Shown here: in pieces, positions 1-7,302 of the stretch
Position numbering within the stretch: the stretch's first letter is position 1
Layout: every line of letters begins with the position of its first letter
Assembly: GCA_951812535.1 (NCBI GenBank)
Contig: CATOSK010000011.1
Coordinates: 186,001 to 250,000 of the forward strand
Origin: an uncultured Dehalococcoidia bacterium
GTDB taxonomy: Bacteria; Chloroflexota; Dehalococcoidia; Lucifugimonadales; UBA3495
Length of the DNA stretch: 64,000 nt
Direction of reading: 5' to 3'
The notes under the pieces: generated by a model
Told to the model about the DNA's origin: nothing
Databases searched by the model: none
What the model saw: only the letters and a program-made list of their open reading frames with translations
Position numbers and translations under genes: made by a program

Positions 1-561
1 GAGGAAATCGACTGGGTTGTGGAACGTTCCGGCCAGACCCGCACCGTGACCGTCGTTCCCAGGGCCAATCCCCCGGATGGGCAGGGACCCACCGGGATAG
101 CCATCGACCTGGTCAACGTTCAGACCGAGACCCGGTCCAGTCCGCCATGGACTGCGGTGAACCGGGCGTTCTCCAGCACCGGCGAGATGCTGGTCCTCCT
201 TCAGCAGGAAATCTCCGGCTGGATTACCGGAGACCGCTCGCCCCAGTTCTCCGGCCCCATCGGCATCGCCCATATCACCGGCGAGGTCAGCCGGCAGGGA
301 GGCCTCCACGGATGGCTGGTCCTGACAGTTCTCTTGAGCATCAACCTTGCCATCCTCAACATCCTTCCCATCCCCATGCTCGACGGCGGACGCCTTCTGT
401 TCGTCGCCATCGAGTGGGTCCGCCGCGGCAAGCGGATTCCGCCGGAACGGGAGGGCATGGTCCATCTGATCGGGTTCGTCGTCCTAATCGGCCTCATCAT
501 CCTCATCAGCGCCAACGATGTCCATCGCCTCATCCAGGGCGTCAACCCATTGGGCGGCTGA
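1..561 (+). CDS. rseP: Site-2 protease RseP/M50 family, C-terminal part (5' truncated)
   Basis: Intramembrane zinc metalloprotease of the M50 family, which cleaves anti-sigma factors or other membrane substrates. The frame is open from base 1, so the N-terminus with the HExxH zinc motif lies outside the window. Visible are the end of a PDZ domain (about the first 55 codons) and two C-terminal membrane segments. Between them is the family signature NILPIPMLDGG, whose Asp is the third zinc ligand. It ends 30 bases before ispG; an M50 protease directly before ispG is a common order in isoprenoid (MEP pathway) loci. Confidence 0.9.
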   Translation, partial: EEIDWVVERSGQTRTVTVVPRANPPDGQGPTGIAIDLVNVQTETRSSPPWTAVNRAFSSTGEMLVLLQQEISGWITGDRSPQFSGPIGIAHITGEVSRQGGLHGWLVLTVLLSINLAILNILPIPMLDGGRLLFVAIEWVRRGKRIPPEREGMVHLIGFVVLIGLIILISANDVHRLIQGVNPLGG

Positions 562-591
562 CGCCAAACCTTAACGCCAGGGGGTAATTCC

Positions 592-1719
592 ATGAACAAG
601 CGCCGGGTCACCATGCCCGTCTATGTCGGAGACGTCAAGGTCGGCGGAGGCGCCGACATCTCGGTCCAGTCCATGACCAAGACCGACACCCGCGACGTGG
701 CGGCTACCGTCCGCCAGATCCACGAACTGGAGGAGGCCGGCTGCGAGATCATCCGCAGCGCCGTTCCCGACATGGAAGCGGCGAAGGCCATGCGGGATAT
801 CAAGGAGCAGATCCGCATCCCCCTCATCGCCGACATCCACTTCCACTACCAGCTCGCCCTGGAGTGCGCCGACGGAGGGGTTGACTGCCTTCGCCTCAAC
901 CCCGGCAACCTCCGCAACGAGGACCAGGTCCGCTTGGTCGTGGAAAAAGCCAAGGAGCGCAACATCCCCATCCGCATCGGAGTAAACTTCGGCAGCCTGC
1001 CCCCGGTCGGCGGCATCGGACGCACTCGCGGCTTCTCCCGGCACATGGACATGGTCAACCGCCTCCCCAAGGCCGGAGAAGCCACTGCGGGCCAGTACAG
1101 CATCGTCGACCACATGCTGGCCACCGCCCTCTGGGAGATCGGGTTCCTGGAGCGCAACGACTTCGACAATATTAAGATTTCCATGAAAGCTTTCGACGTG
1201 CCCACCACCGTCGAAGCCTACCGCCGCCTCGCTGAAATGGTGCCCTACCCCCTGCACCTCGGAATCACCGAGGCCGGCACCGTCCAGGCCGGCTCCATCC
1301 GGACCGCCGTGGGCCTCGGCGTCCTCCTCTACGAGGGTATCGGGGACACCATCCGGGTTTCCCTCAGCGGTGACTCCAAGGATGAAGTGGTGGCCGGGTA
1401 CGAAATCCTCAAGTCTCTCAACCTCCGGGACAAGGGCGTGACCCTGGTCGCGTGTCCCAGCTGCGGCCGGGCAGATGTCGACGTCGTCAAGCTGGCCAAC
1501 GAGGTAGACGCCCTGGTCAAGCAGAACAACAAGAACATCAAGGTCGCCGTCATGGGCTGCGAGGTCAACGGCCCCGGCGAGGCCAAGGACGCCGATGTCG
1601 GCATCGCTGCCGGAGCGGGACGCGCCATCATCTTCCGGAAGGGAGAGAAGGTCCGCGTCGTGCCCGAAGCGGAGATGCTCACTGCCCTGATGGAAGAGGT
1701 CGACCGCATCCCGGCATAG
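592..1719 (+). CDS. ispG: 4-hydroxy-3-methylbut-2-en-1-yl diphosphate synthase (flavodoxin/ferredoxin)
   Basis: IspG (GcpE) converts MEcPP to HMBPP in the non-mevalonate isoprenoid pathway, using a [4Fe-4S] cluster. The 375-residue protein is full length for the short bacterial form. The N-terminal TIM barrel opens with the typical sequence on sacrificing MTKTDT. The C-terminal cluster ligands are C288, C291 (ACPSCGR) and C323 followed by NGPGE, whose Glu (E330) is the fourth ligand. An AGGGGG Shine-Dalgarno lies about 8 bases before the ATG. It follows the M50 protease and probably shares its transcript. Confidence 0.97.
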   Translation: MNKRRVTMPVYVGDVKVGGGADISVQSMTKTDTRDVAATVRQIHELEEAGCEIIRSAVPDMEAAKAMRDIKEQIRIPLIADIHFHYQLALECADGGVDCLRLNPGNLRNEDQVRLVVEKAKERNIPIRIGVNFGSLPPVGGIGRTRGFSRHMDMVNRLPKAGEATAGQYSIVDHMLATALWEIGFLERNDFDNIKISMKAFDVPTTVEAYRRLAEMVPYPLHLGITEAGTVQAGSIRTAVGLGVLLYEGIGDTIRVSLSGDSKDEVVAGYEILKSLNLRDKGVTLVACPSCGRADVDVVKLANEVDALVKQNNKNIKVAVMGCEVNGPGEAKDADVGIAAGAGRAIIFRKGEKVRVVPEAEMLTALMEEVDRIPA

Positions 1720-1757
1720 AGACCGTCGGCCTATCACCGCCGGGGGGAGCAAGAGAT

Positions 1758-2111
1758 ATGCAGCAAACGCCAACTTACAAGGAACGAAGCAGGACTTTCC
1801 TGGTCAAGGCGCGGGAGGAACTTGCGGCCGGAGACCTGGAGCAAGCATCCGAGAAGGCTTGGGCCTCGGCTGCCTTGATGGTCAAGGCTTGGGCTGACCA
1901 GCGGGGAATTCTGCACGAGAAACACTCCCACCTCTTCAATGTCGTGCATGACTTGGCGAGACAGACCAACGACCAGCAACTGCGTCGTCTCTTCCATGTT
2001 GCCAGCAATTTGCATGGCAACTTCTGCGAGAACACCTTTGACCCACAAGCAGTCAACGAGGGAATTGACGACGTGGAAATGTTTATGGAAAGGATGGAAA
2101 ACCTGCTCTGA
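1758..2111 (+). CDS. PaREP1-family (HEPN-like) small helical protein, copy 1
   Basis: A 117-residue all-helical protein. The segment GDLEQASEKAWASAALMVKA matches the PaREP1 family pattern (Pfam PF05942), best known from archaea and scattered in Chloroflexota; its fold is HEPN-like. Function is unknown. I chose the ATG at 1758, preceded by GGGGGAGC, because upstream codons in this frame overlap ispG. A paralog lies at 27475-27843 with the same motif and a similar His-rich helix and C-terminal half. No nucleotidyltransferase partner of the HEPN/MNT type is adjacent. It sits between ispG and proS on the same strand. Confidence 0.75.
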   Translation: MQQTPTYKERSRTFLVKAREELAAGDLEQASEKAWASAALMVKAWADQRGILHEKHSHLFNVVHDLARQTNDQQLRRLFHVASNLHGNFCENTFDPQAVNEGIDDVEMFMERMENLL

Positions 2112-2142
2112 GTTTTTCCGCCACCGAAAGGAACCCGTCTCT

Positions 2143-3849
2143 ATGAGAATGTCCCAACTGGTTTCCCGCACCCTGCGGGAGGACCCGCCCGAGGCCGAGA
2201 CCGCCAGCCACCGCCTTATGCTCCGCGCCGGCCTGATCCACCAGGTCGCCGCCGGAGTCTACGCCTACCTGCCCCTGGCTTGGCGCTCCCTCCGCAAGAT
2301 CGAGAACATCATCCGCCAGGAAATGGACGCGGCGGGCAGCCAGGAAATCATGATGCCCACCCTCCAGCCCACCGAGCTCTGGGAGCAGACTGGGCGCCGC
2401 GCCGCCTTCGGGGACAACCTGTTCGCCCTGGAAGACCGGCGGGGGCGTCCGCTGGTCCTGGCTCCCACCCACGAGGAGGTGGTCACCAACATTGTCAAGG
2501 CCAACGTCCAGAGCTACCGGGACCTCCCGGTCATCCTCTACCAGATCCAGACCAAGTTCCGGGACGAACCTCGCCCCCGGGCCGGACTGATCCGGGTCCG
2601 GGAGTTTGCCATGAAGGACGCCTACTCCTTCAACACCGGAGACGAAAGCCTGGATGAAAGCTACCAGGCCATGGCTCGGGCCTACCGGAACATCTATCGC
2701 CGCTGCAGTCTTCCCGTCCTCATGGCCGAGGCCGACAGCGGCGCCATCGGCGGCAAGGACTCCCACGAGTTCCTGCTTCCCACCCCCACCGGGGAGGATA
2801 CGGTCATAACCTGCCCTTCCTGCGGCTACACCGCCAACGCGGAGAAGGCCACCGGAAGGTACCCGGAGGTCCCCCGCGAAGCCGAACTTCCCCTGGAGGA
2901 AGTCCCCACCCCCGGCATCAAGACCATCGCTGCCCTGGCCGAGTTCCTGAGCATCCCCCAGTCCAGGACCCTGAAAGCGGTTTTCTACTGGGCTGACGAC
3001 CGGGTGGTGCTGGTCACCATCCGCGGCGACCTGGAGGTCAACGACGTCAAGCTCAAGAACGCCCTCCACTCCCAGGACCTCCGTCTGGCCAACGACGAGG
3101 AAGTGCAGACCGCCGGACTGGTCGCCGGCTCCGCCTCGGCGGTGGGACTGACTGGCATCCAGCACGTCGCCGACCCCTCCATATCCAACGGCAGCAACTT
3201 CACCGTCGGAGCCAATCATCCGGACCGGCACCTGAACAACGCCAACTATCCCCGGGACTTCAGCGTGGACATCCTCACCGACATCGCCCTCGCCCAACCC
3301 GGCCACCTCTGCCCCAACTGCGGCGAGCCCCTGGAAGCCACACGGGGTGTCGAGGTCGGCCACATCTTCAAGCTGGGGACCTTCTTCAGCGAGTCCCTGG
3401 GAGCGGTCTACCTGGACAGCGATGGGCGGCAGCAGCCGGTCACCATGGGCTGCTACGGCATCGGCGTAGGAAGGCTGTTGGCAGCGGCCATTGAGCAGAA
3501 CCACGACGACCGGGGCATGGTCTTTCCGGGGCCTATCGCCCCCTACCAGGCTCACCTCGTCGGCCTCAATCTCAACGACGAGACGGTGTCCCGGGCAGCA
3601 AACGACCTCTACCGCCAGCTCTGGGAAGAGGGCGTGGAAACTCTCTACGACGACCGGGTCGAGCAGGCCCCCGGCGTCAAGTTCAACGATGCGGACCTGA
3701 TGGGACTGCCGCTGCGGCTGGTGGTGAGCCCCCGCAACCTGAACAATGGCGTGGTGGAAGTCAAGGAGCGGACGTCAGCCGAAGCGGAGCAGATTCCGGT
3801 CGGGGAGGTCGCCTCCGCCATTGCGGAACGGGTCAAAGCCCTGGTCTAG
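2143..3849 (+). CDS. proS: Prolyl-tRNA synthetase, bacterial type
   Basis: Class II synthetase charging tRNA-Pro; 568 residues, the usual size of the bacterial form with the inserted editing domain. The N-terminus MRMSQLVSRTLREDPPEAE is typical, and LAPTHEE and GGKDSHEF mark motif 2 and the region leading into the editing insertion (roughly residues 220-400). The C-terminal anticodon domain starts near residue 465. The frame stays open upstream to 1939, but that part overlaps the PaREP1 gene and has no homology, so ATG 2143 (or 2149) is taken as the start. Confidence 0.96.
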   Translation: MRMSQLVSRTLREDPPEAETASHRLMLRAGLIHQVAAGVYAYLPLAWRSLRKIENIIRQEMDAAGSQEIMMPTLQPTELWEQTGRRAAFGDNLFALEDRRGRPLVLAPTHEEVVTNIVKANVQSYRDLPVILYQIQTKFRDEPRPRAGLIRVREFAMKDAYSFNTGDESLDESYQAMARAYRNIYRRCSLPVLMAEADSGAIGGKDSHEFLLPTPTGEDTVITCPSCGYTANAEKATGRYPEVPREAELPLEEVPTPGIKTIAALAEFLSIPQSRTLKAVFYWADDRVVLVTIRGDLEVNDVKLKNALHSQDLRLANDEEVQTAGLVAGSASAVGLTGIQHVADPSISNGSNFTVGANHPDRHLNNANYPRDFSVDILTDIALAQPGHLCPNCGEPLEATRGVEVGHIFKLGTFFSESLGAVYLDSDGRQQPVTMGCYGIGVGRLLAAAIEQNHDDRGMVFPGPIAPYQAHLVGLNLNDETVSRAANDLYRQLWEEGVETLYDDRVEQAPGVKFNDADLMGLPLRLVVSPRNLNNGVVEVKERTSAEAEQIPVGEVASAIAERVKALV

Positions 3850-3865
3850 CGGTCGTGGCTCCGGT

Positions 3866-4360
3866 CTAGCCCGATCCCGTCCTGGCCGGCGCCATGATGC
3901 TGTGATAGAGGCGGAGGTTCTCCATCAGGGGCGGGGCCACACCGCCCTGCCGGGTCGTTGACAGGAGCATCAGCAGGCGGAACTGGGCCGCCAGATCCCC
4001 CGCCAGATTCTGCTTTGCCTCTTCTTCCGTGTCCCCCTCGATGGGGACCCTCAAACCGTTCAGCGGAAGGGCGGACTTCGATTCCCCTGCCCAGAACTTG
4101 TCCAGGCTGTCGATAAGGATGATGGGAATCTCTTTCGTCAGCACGAACTGGGAGCCCTCCGGCATGTCCGACGGCCGCAGCATACCCACTTTCACCTGCG
4201 TCACGTCGGTATGGTTGATATGGAAGGTCGCCGCGTTGGGCTGGCTGGTCCCGGATAGACTCCAGTCCAGGTCTTCCGGGGTGGACGAATCAACTCCCGG
4301 CTCCACCACTACCGGCAGGGCAAGATCCTCGGCGATGACCCGGTCCTTTTCCGAAGCCAT
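3866..4360 (-). CDS. Hypothetical protein, 164 aa, coupled to a DUF3467-like gene
   Basis: I do not recognise a named family. It has no signal peptide, membrane segment or cysteine cluster. The middle (about residues 50-110) looks like a compact beta-rich domain, followed by an acidic helix (GDTEEEAKQNLAGDLAAQF), a pattern faintly like HicB/antitoxin-type small domains; this is only a resemblance. Its ATG overlaps the stop of the upstream gene as TGATG, so the two are translationally coupled and probably act together. It converges with proS with a gap of 16 bases. Confidence 0.7.
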   Translation of the reverse strand: MASEKDRVIAEDLALPVVVEPGVDSSTPEDLDWSLSGTSQPNAATFHINHTDVTQVKVGMLRPSDMPEGSQFVLTKEIPIILIDSLDKFWAGESKSALPLNGLRVPIEGDTEEEAKQNLAGDLAAQFRLLMLLSTTRQGGVAPPLMENLRLYHSIMAPARTGSG

Positions 4361-4725
4361 CAGTGCTGCTCCTCCAGGGCGTCGGAGTTCAGCTCCCAGG
4401 CATCGTAGACCTGGTCCGGCAGCGTGATCGGTCCCACCGCCGCCTCGTACTCCTTGACGTGTTTGGTTGTCAGCAGTGAGATGGCCTTCAGCATCTGCGG
4501 ACTGACCTTGATCCGCGTTCGCAGGATGGGCTCCCGCTCCTCCATCTGCTCCCCGAAGAACAGCACCGCGGAGTAGAGGCTGCTGAAGATGTGCATGGAA
4601 TCGGCGTAGAAGGTGATCGGCTCGCCGGACAGTTCGGCGCTCTGCGGATCGCCGGGGTTGACGTAGGAATCCTCCTGGGGCACCTGGTCTTCCGGGGGAA
4701 CGTAGGGACGCTGGATGATCGGCAT
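4360..4725 (-). CDS. DUF3467-like protein
   Basis: A 121-residue protein whose C-terminal two thirds follow the DUF3467 layout: a strand containing a residue-rich FYADSMHIFSSLYSAVLFFGE segment, an RIKVSP motif, then a helix ending in KEYEAAVGPI. Members are small cytosolic proteins of unknown function. The ATG at 4725 has GGAGG a few bases upstream; the reading frame extends far upstream without homology. First gene of a two-gene unit with the 164-residue protein downstream. Confidence 0.65.
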   Translation of the reverse strand: MPIIQRPYVPPEDQVPQEDSYVNPGDPQSAELSGEPITFYADSMHIFSSLYSAVLFFGEQMEEREPILRTRIKVSPQMLKAISLLTTKHVKEYEAAVGPITLPDQVYDAWELNSDALEEQH

Positions 4726-5090
4726 AACTCCTCCTTGGCCCGGGGTGCCATTATTGACTGGACCGTCCGGCCGGACCGTTGCCGGCGCCCATCGCGCTGT
4801 GCCGCTCATTATACACGCGCCCCCCGGTTGTTCAACGCGGCCTTTCGCAAAAGGCGCCGACGGTTCTCCGGCCGGAGGGCGAAGCCGCAAGACCCCTGGC
4901 GCCAAGAACTTCGGCGGTTTTCTTATTGTGAGACATTTTGTCCCATTTCCCCCAATCTGAGCACGACAACGGGGTTGAAAGCGCCCCGGGCAGGGCACTT
5001 TTGGGGACATTTTGAGACAGAATTGCGGCCTGTCCGGGACATTTTGAGACAATTTGAGACATTTTGTGTCACTTTGGGCCATCGCTCCGG
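4726..5090. other. Non-coding gap holding a GACATTTTG repeat cluster
   Basis: 365 bases without a convincing gene between the DUF3467-like gene and the RuvC-like gene, both on the minus strand. The part next to the DUF3467 gene should hold its promoter, though I see no strong -35/-10 pair. The distal 150 bases are occupied by four degenerate repeats listed separately. Confidence 0.6.
4929..5072. repeat. Four degenerate GACATTTTG repeats
   Basis: Four copies of a GACATTTTG core: 4929-4944 (TGAGACATTTTGTCCC), 5003-5020 (GGGGACATTTTGAGACAG), 5035-5052 (CGGGACATTTTGAGACAA) and 5053-5072 (TTTGAGACATTTTGTGTCAC). The last three lie within 70 bases, copies three and four adjoining. The first and last contain a GACA-N3-TGTC near-palindrome. 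The array is AT-richer than its surroundings. It could be a cluster of operator sites or a remnant of a transposon end with repeated transposase-binding sites. No transposase is nearby. Confidence 0.7.
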
Positions 5091-5570
5091 TTACCGCGGC
5101 AGGCCCGGGGGCCGGAGCGCTCCGGAGGACTGCAGCAAGTGGTACACCCCGATGGCCGCCGCTTCCCATTCCTCCATCGTCCTGGTCTCTCCGATCAACC
5201 CCAGTTTTTCCATGACCGCATACGACAAGGCTCCCCTGGATGCGTTGGACTTTCCGGCCAACGCCGTCCTGACTTCCGCGGTGGTACAGGAATGCCACTC
5301 CAACTCCCGGAATTCCCGCCACCGGGACAATGCGGCCTCCATCGGCGCAGTCCCCGGGGCCGGCGGGCCAACGGATGACCTTCGCCGGCAGGCGACCGTC
5401 CCGACATCCCACCGTACCGCCAACTCATCCAGGGAGCAGACCAACAGGACAGCCCGCTCGTCGGGGCGAGCCCGCAGCACGGACGGCACGGAGAATACAC
5501 CGGTGCTGTTCAGCAGTCCATCGACAAAAACGGCCCACCCGGTCCGGCGGGTGCCCACGCTTATCGCCAT
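5091..5570 (-). CDS. Divergent RuvC-like (RNase H fold) protein
   Basis: About 159 residues arranged like the Holliday junction resolvase RuvC. The first strand/loop ISVGTRRTGWAVF resembles the RuvC IDPGxRxTG motif. Later segments resemble RuvC's VK-ALTG-GxA-K core (here EVRTALAGKSNASRGALSY) and a final helix EEWEAAAIGVYHL in place of DAxDAxAVAxCH. Catalytic Asp positions are altered: Ser instead of Asp in the first motif and Glu instead of Asp in the last, so activity is doubtful. Start is ATG 5570 (GGGGGA about 12 bases upstream) or ATG 5594. Downstream partner of a zinc-ribbon gene. Confidence 0.6.
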   Translation of the reverse strand: MAISVGTRRTGWAVFVDGLLNSTGVFSVPSVLRARPDERAVLLVCSLDELAVRWDVGTVACRRRSSVGPPAPGTAPMEAALSRWREFRELEWHSCTTAEVRTALAGKSNASRGALSYAVMEKLGLIGETRTMEEWEAAAIGVYHLLQSSGALRPPGLPR

Positions 5571-5608
5571 GAGACTACCATTCCCCCTGGGCATGACTGC
5601 CGTTCCAT

Positions 5609-5860
5609 TCACAGCGAATTGATCCTGGTCTTGAATACCACTGGCGTTGCTTGCCCACTCCCGCAGCGGCTTCCCCGGTTGCAACCCTTCGTCTGGAACC
5701 CCCCACTCCTGGGAAACTGCCACCTGACCCGCAACCGGTCCCGGTCCCGGTACAGCCCCTCGTAGTAATACTTGCCACACTGCAGGCAGAGCCAGTCCCC
5801 TTCGTCGAGGGCCAGGTCTCCCCCACACTTGGTGCAGGCTTTGAAACGGAATAGCGTCAA
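5609..5860 (-). CDS. Small zinc-ribbon protein
   Basis: An 83-residue protein with one zinc ribbon near the N-terminus: ACTKCGGDL, ten residues, then LCLQCGKYY. The rest is basic (Arg-rich) and could bind nucleic acid. The TTG at 5860 is chosen because a perfect GGAGG stands 4 bases before it; an in-frame ATG at 5875 is the alternative. It lies 15-38 bases before the RuvC-like gene (depending on that gene's start) on the same strand, so the two probably form an operon divergent from pheS. No enzymatic motif is seen. Confidence 0.6.
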   Translation of the reverse strand: MTLFRFKACTKCGGDLALDEGDWLCLQCGKYYYEGLYRDRDRLRVRWQFPRSGGFQTKGCNRGSRCGSGQATPVVFKTRINSL

Positions 5861-6018
5861 ATATCCTCCGGACATTCCAATTCGCGCCGCGCCGTCAACT
5901 TCCGCCGTGGCCGCTGGAATAACAGGAACAGAACATTTGTTTTCATACAACACATTCCTGTCACTCAATTTGGGGAATCCATCCCCATCGCGAGGGCTGG
6001 CGAGGGCGCGAATAATTC

Positions 6019-6048
6019 TTGACCGCCCGTATTCACGAATCCTATAAT
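6019..6048 (+). promoter_or_regulatory. Sigma-70-type promoter for pheS-pheT
   Basis: TTGACC, an 18-base spacer and a perfect TATAAT, 57 bases before the pheS start codon. Transcription would begin near 6055, leaving a leader of about 50 bases with no T-box specifier arrangement visible. Confidence 0.75.
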
Positions 6049-6104
6049 GTCTTGTCGAAAGCCGAACCCCCGGCTGTATCGAATACCTGCAAAGCGGGAC
6101 TGCC

Positions 6105-7163
6105 TTGACCCAGCCTTCAGCCGATTCCATCCACTCTCTCACCCAGCGGGCCATTCTCCAACTCGCTGAAGCATCGGACGCCGAGGCTTTGGAGCAGTGG
6201 CGCGTTGCCTACCTGGGAAGGCGGGGGGAGTTGACCAACATCCTGCGCGGCCTGTCCGGCCTGGACATGGAACAGCGCCGGGAACTGGGCGCCCTGGGCA
6301 ACCGGGCCAAGACCGAACTGGAAGAACGGCTGGCCGGCCGGACTGCCGAGGTCAGCCGGGCCCAGCAGGACGCAGCCTTTGCCCGCGACCGCATTGACGT
6401 GACCCTTCCCGGCCGTCCCACCATCCAGGGACGTCTTCATCCAACCACCCAGATTGTCCGGGAGATAACCGACGCCTTCGCCGGCATGGGCTTCAGCATC
6501 GTCGAGGGACCGGAGGTCGAGTGGGACCGCTACAACTTCGAGATGCTGAACATCCCTGAGGGACATCCGGCCCGGGATATGTGGAACTCCCTGTGGGTGG
6601 ACTACCGGGACGAGGGCGGCCGGCAGCCCATGCTCCTGCGGACCCACACCTCTCCCATGCAGGCCCGGGTGATGGAAAGCACCCAGCCGCCGGTGCGCGT
6701 CGTTGTTCCCGGCAAGTGCTACCGCTACGAGGCCACCGACGCGACCCACGAGTGGCACTTCTACCAGATAGAGGGCCTCGCCGTGGATGAGGGCATCACC
6801 TTCGCCGACTTGAAGGGCACCCTTTACGAGTTCGCCCGCCGGCTGTTCGGGGAGGAACGCCGGGTCCGCTTCCGCTGCGATTACTTCCCCTTCGTCGAGC
6901 CCGGCGTGGACATGTCCATCGACTGCTTTTCCTGCGATGGCAACGGGGAGGGATGCCGAATCTGCCGGGACAGCGGCTGGATCGAAATCATGGGCGCTGG
7001 CATGGTCCACCCCAAGGTCCTGGCCGACGTTGGCTACGACACCGAAAAATACACCGGTTTCGCCTTCGGTGTCGGGCCGGAACGGGTCGCCATGCTAAAG
7101 TACGGCATCGACGACATCCGGCACTTCTACTCCAACGACCTGCGGTTCCTGAGCCAATTCTAG
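6105..7163 (+). CDS. pheS: Phenylalanyl-tRNA synthetase alpha subunit
   Basis: Catalytic alpha subunit of the alpha2-beta2 enzyme; 352 residues, normal length. An N-terminal coiled coil (about residues 1-95) is followed by the class II core: VEGPEVEWDRYNFEMLNIP, TDATHEWHFYQIEGL (motif 2 region) and C-terminal GFAFGVGPERVAMLKYG (motif 3). A Cys-rich loop (CFSC, CRIC) precedes WIEIMGAGMV as in most bacterial PheS. The start is a TTG, the only start-like codon at the right place, with weak ribosome-binding signal. pheT follows after 139 bases. Confidence 0.96.
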   Translation: MTQPSADSIHSLTQRAILQLAEASDAEALEQWRVAYLGRRGELTNILRGLSGLDMEQRRELGALGNRAKTELEERLAGRTAEVSRAQQDAAFARDRIDVTLPGRPTIQGRLHPTTQIVREITDAFAGMGFSIVEGPEVEWDRYNFEMLNIPEGHPARDMWNSLWVDYRDEGGRQPMLLRTHTSPMQARVMESTQPPVRVVVPGKCYRYEATDATHEWHFYQIEGLAVDEGITFADLKGTLYEFARRLFGEERRVRFRCDYFPFVEPGVDMSIDCFSCDGNGEGCRICRDSGWIEIMGAGMVHPKVLADVGYDTEKYTGFAFGVGPERVAMLKYGIDDIRHFYSNDLRFLSQF

Positions 7164-7302
7164 GAAAAGGTTCTGGTAGAATAATCAGCGCCCTGAAGAC
7201 CCCCGGCCCTGGGTCCCCTTCCGATGCGGCGCTGCCCCGGTTTTCCGAGCTGAATCCGCCCATTCTCAGGAGAAAGGAAGTCCGGCACCGCCGCCACCTC
7301 CA

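Noticed and set aside
4726..5412. N-terminal extension of the DUF3467-like gene
   Set aside because: Open upstream frame runs through the repeat cluster and opposite the RuvC-like gene, without homology; GGAGG marks ATG 4725.
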